Made by a program: the position numbers and the translations under genes
Part shown: one piece after another, positions 61,986 through 64,000 of the stretch
Position numbering within the stretch: the first letter of the stretch is position 1
Layout: each line of letters opens with the position of its first letter
Notes under the pieces: generated by a model
What the model saw: only the letters and a program-made list of their open reading frames with translations
What the model was told of the DNA's origin: nothing
Databases searched by the model: none
Assembly (NCBI RefSeq): GCF_008727925.1
Contig: NZ_VTWT01000002.1
Span: 372,001-436,000 of the forward strand
Direction of reading: 5' to 3'
DNA length: 64,000 bases
Source: Adhaeribacter soli
Lineage (GTDB): Bacteria; Bacteroidota; Bacteroidia; Cytophagales; Hymenobacteraceae

Positions 61986-62934
61986 GGTTAAAACCCGCTG
62001 TTTTCCGAACCACGTACATGGGCCGTTTTTCCACGCCCGCTAATGTGCGGCTCAGGTACTCGCCGATTATGCCCACAGCCAGCAGCAGCAAGCCGCCAAT
62101 AAAAAGCAGCGTTACGATCAGGGAGGTCCAACCGGTGGTGTTTACCTGCACAAAGAATTTCCGGAGCAGAATAAAAAGCATGGCCATAAAACTAAAACCC
62201 GCTATTAAGATGCCACACAAACTGATGCTTTTTAAAGGTACCGTAGAATGGTTAATTAGCATGTTGCCGATAATACCGAGTTGTTTGCCAAGCGTATAAC
62301 CCGACTTTCCGGCCGGCCTTGGAGCATGCGCAACTTTTACGGCTGCCACACTATTCGTAGCCTGTAAAATAAGGGCAGGCAGGTATGGGTACGGCACCTG
62401 GCAAGTAGCGAGGTAATCGGCTACCGGCCGGGAAATTAACCGGAAAGATGAAAACTGAACGGCAGTTGGTTTCTGAAACAGGCGGCAATCGAGCCAGGCT
62501 TTCAGTTTTGAGCCAATCCTTTGCAAAAACGGCTGCTGAGGTTCTTCGAAATTGGCAAAAACCACGTCGTACTGCTGCAAGGCCAATAATTGGGGAAGTT
62601 CTTCGGGTAAATGCTGCAGGTCGTCGTCTATGGTAATAATAAACTGCCCCTGAGCGTACCGGATGCCGCACAATGTAGCCGCATGCTGACCGAAATTCCG
62701 GGCCAGTTGCACCACTTTCACTTCGGGATATTCCACCTGCAATTTTTCCAGCGCAGGCATGGTTTCCGGATTAATGGAGCCATCGTTCACAAAGATCAGT
62801 TCGTAGGTTTGCCCCAGGTCCAGTTTCAGCACCTTATCTATGCGCAATGCTAATTCAGGCAGGGTAACCACAGAATTATAAACTGCCACCACAACCGAAT
62901 ACATTACCGGCAAAGAAGAAGCATGTGCAGCCAT
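61978..62934 (-). CDS. Family 2 glycosyltransferase with two membrane segments (GtrB/DPMS-like)
   Basis: The 318-residue protein has a GT-A domain: YSVVVAVYNSVVTLPELALR, ELIFVNDGSINPET, LARNFGQHAATLCGIRYAQG and the metal-binding TIDDDLQHLPEE (D103-D105). Two hydrophobic segments near the C-terminus (GILIAGFSFMAMLFILL and LIVTLLFIGGLLLLAVGIIG) are typical of transferases that load undecaprenyl phosphate with a sugar. It acts at the inner membrane. Its last codons overlap the sulfotransferase start (ATGACTGA). Together they suggest synthesis of a sulfated glycan. Confidence 0.9.
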   Translation of the reverse strand: MAAHASSLPVMYSVVVAVYNSVVTLPELALRIDKVLKLDLGQTYELIFVNDGSINPETMPALEKLQVEYPEVKVVQLARNFGQHAATLCGIRYAQGQFIITIDDDLQHLPEELPQLLALQQYDVVFANFEEPQQPFLQRIGSKLKAWLDCRLFQKPTAVQFSSFRLISRPVADYLATCQVPYPYLPALILQATNSVAAVKVAHAPRPAGKSGYTLGKQLGIIGNMLINHSTVPLKSISLCGILIAGFSFMAMLFILLRKFFVQVNTTGWTSLIVTLLFIGGLLLLAVGIIGEYLSRTLAGVEKRPMYVVRKTAGFNHD

Positions 62935-63013
62935 AGTTCAGGTTAAGTGGAAACGGTACAAAAATGCAGAAAAAATCGATTCCGGCTATTAATTAAAATA
63001 CATTACGGTACCA

Positions 63014-63060
63014 GGATTGTCTGAACACGATTTTAAGGATTGATAAGATAGACAGGATTT
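63014..63060. repeat. Repeat family C, copy 4
   Basis: GGATTGTCTGAACACGATTT and TAAGGATTGATAAGATAGAC then AGGATTT. A degenerate inverted partner (AATCCTATAAATCCTAGTTC and AGACAAAAA) lies at 63254-63281. Confidence 0.75.
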
Positions 63061-63294
63061 TATTTCGAAGAAGTATCAATTCGATTCAAATTAAAAGGAG
63101 GCGGAATCTGCTCATTGATTTGAAAGCCCGGTGAAAGTTCTGAAACCAAAACTGAGCTTAAAGCAGCAATTCAGGCTACTTTTAACTTCTCTTTTTCTCA
63201 TCCGCTTCGTGTCAGAAGTAATTCTTTTGCCGAGAAATCATGTGAATCATTTAATCCTATAAATCCTAGTTCAGACAAAAAAGCTTGCCTACCC

Positions 63295-64000
63295 TCAGTT
63301 ACTAACCTTATTATTGCGAATGTTATTATTCCGGCCGGAAAAACTCAGCATATAATCTTTGGCGTTCGCTCCGGTTTGAAAAAGCAGATCCAGAATACTT
63401 ACCTCGTGCACGAACGGCGGAAAGAACTGGGGGTAATCCGGATAGCCGTTATAATTCATCCATTCCACCTTTATGCCGGCTGCTGCAAAAGCCTCCTCCT
63501 TTAAATACGCCTGTGCGGCCGGGCCGGAAAGATAAACCGAAGCGCCGGCCTGTTTACAGATATTTACCAGCCGTTCGTTTTTATCACCGGAAATTTCAAA
63601 CTCCTGCCAGTTCCGGATGCAGGTTTTAATATCTAAGATATCGCAGATTGTTTGAATGAAGGCTTCGTTTACCTGGCTCAGGTACTCAAATTCGGTTTTT
63701 AAATACAGGTCCTCAAACGTCTGCCGATAAAGTTCGAAATAAGGCGCTTTGCTGTAGTTTGCAACCAGACTTTTCCAATGCTTTTCCTGCCATAAAGGCT
63801 TCTGATTCAGCACCTTTACTTCCGAAACCGATAATTTTTCCAGGTAGGGGGCGTGCACCGGGATGGTAAGCCATTGCAGACCGTTAGGCGTTTTTATGCG
63901 ATTCCGGTTGCGCCAGTCGCGATCGGTGTATTGCACGCAATCGTACAGCACAAATTCATCCACGGAATTGATCAGGTCGAAATAACCTTTCCAGGGAATG
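63295..64000 (-). CDS. WbqC-like family protein (partial, cut by right edge)
   Basis: The frame stays open to base 64000, so the N-terminus is missing. The visible part begins IPWKGYFDLINSVDEFVLYD and continues VQYTDRDWRNRNRIKT, the characteristic WbqC signature; a GTG at 63963 is an internal codon, not the start. Later pieces are PLWQEKHWKSLVANYSKAPY and VYLSGPAAQAYLKEE, and GIKVEWMNYNGYPDYPQFF. The family is found in polysaccharide and lipopolysaccharide biosynthesis loci, with an uncertain reaction. It is probably part of the same surface-glycan region as the glycosyltransferase and sulfotransferase genes on the same strand. Confidence 0.9.
   Translation of the reverse strand, partial: IPWKGYFDLINSVDEFVLYDCVQYTDRDWRNRNRIKTPNGLQWLTIPVHAPYLEKLSVSEVKVLNQKPLWQEKHWKSLVANYSKAPYFELYRQTFEDLYLKTEFEYLSQVNEAFIQTICDILDIKTCIRNWQEFEISGDKNERLVNICKQAGASVYLSGPAAQAYLKEEAFAAAGIKVEWMNYNGYPDYPQFFPPFVHEVSILDLLFQTGANAKDYMLSFSGRNNNIRNNKVSN

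Overview
The window looks like chromosomal DNA of a member of the Bacteroidota, most likely a Cytophagales/Hymenobacteraceae-type organism (Adhaeribacter/Pontibacter/Rufibacter-like; inferred). Coding DNA is roughly half G+C. Genes of the type IX secretion system (T9SS) and its cargo recur: a porQ-like gene, a PorE-like OmpA protein, one type A and three type B sorting-domain proteins. Recognisable promoters follow the Bacteroidota pattern (TTTG about 19-24 nt TAnnTTTG), and Shine-Dalgarno sequences are mostly absent. I saw no rRNA, tRNA, CRISPR array, prophage or transposase gene.

Layout. 1-9.5 kb: porQ-like (cut by the left edge), lon, a PorE-like protein, a small DUF6702-like protein, rseP and dxr. 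10-20.5 kb: a GH3-family ligase, a TPR protein, osmC, small membrane and secreted proteins, dnaA, and the two halves of a 5'-nucleotidase separated by a DUF559 nuclease-like gene; then two small paralogous secreted peptides. 20.6-35.6 kb: a T9SS beta-propeller protein, a DUF72 protein, mutA and mutB (methylmalonyl-CoA mutase) separated by an S23/IVP four-helix-bundle gene, two tandem T9SS type B proteins, a DUF5723-like protein and meaB. 35.9-47.4 kb: a TonB-type outer-membrane protein, a lipoprotein, folB, a DivIVA/WD40 pair, a phosphopantetheinyl transferase with a thioredoxin-like protein, a SirB1-like protein, a second S23 gene and an acyl-CoA carboxylase beta subunit. 47.9-64 kb: a 982-residue T9SS type B protein, an MCE-domain protein with a cell-wall amidase, an LptD-like protein, panB, a pseudouridine synthase, a desaturase, a sulfotransferase/glycosyltransferase pair and a WbqC-like protein cut by the right edge.

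Functional links. mutA, mutB and meaB form the succinyl-CoA/methylmalonyl-CoA module, and the carboxylase may feed it or belong to leucine breakdown. rseP, lptD-like, mlaD-like, amidase and PorE/PorQ genes serve the envelope. The type A and B sorting proteins are probable cargo of the T9SS whose parts are also here.

The most unusual content is between the genes. At least nine families of short dispersed repeats, most with inverted ends (MITE- or REP-like), fill the spacers. Three small accessory genes (two S23/IVP and one DUF559) each sit between inverted repeats, and two of them separate gene pairs that normally lie side by side. Gene-free look-alikes of the same flanks occur elsewhere. This pattern suggests small repeat-bounded gene cassettes and is the best candidate here for an undescribed system. 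Two T9SS cargo genes also show an A+T-rich passenger joined to a sorting end of ordinary composition.
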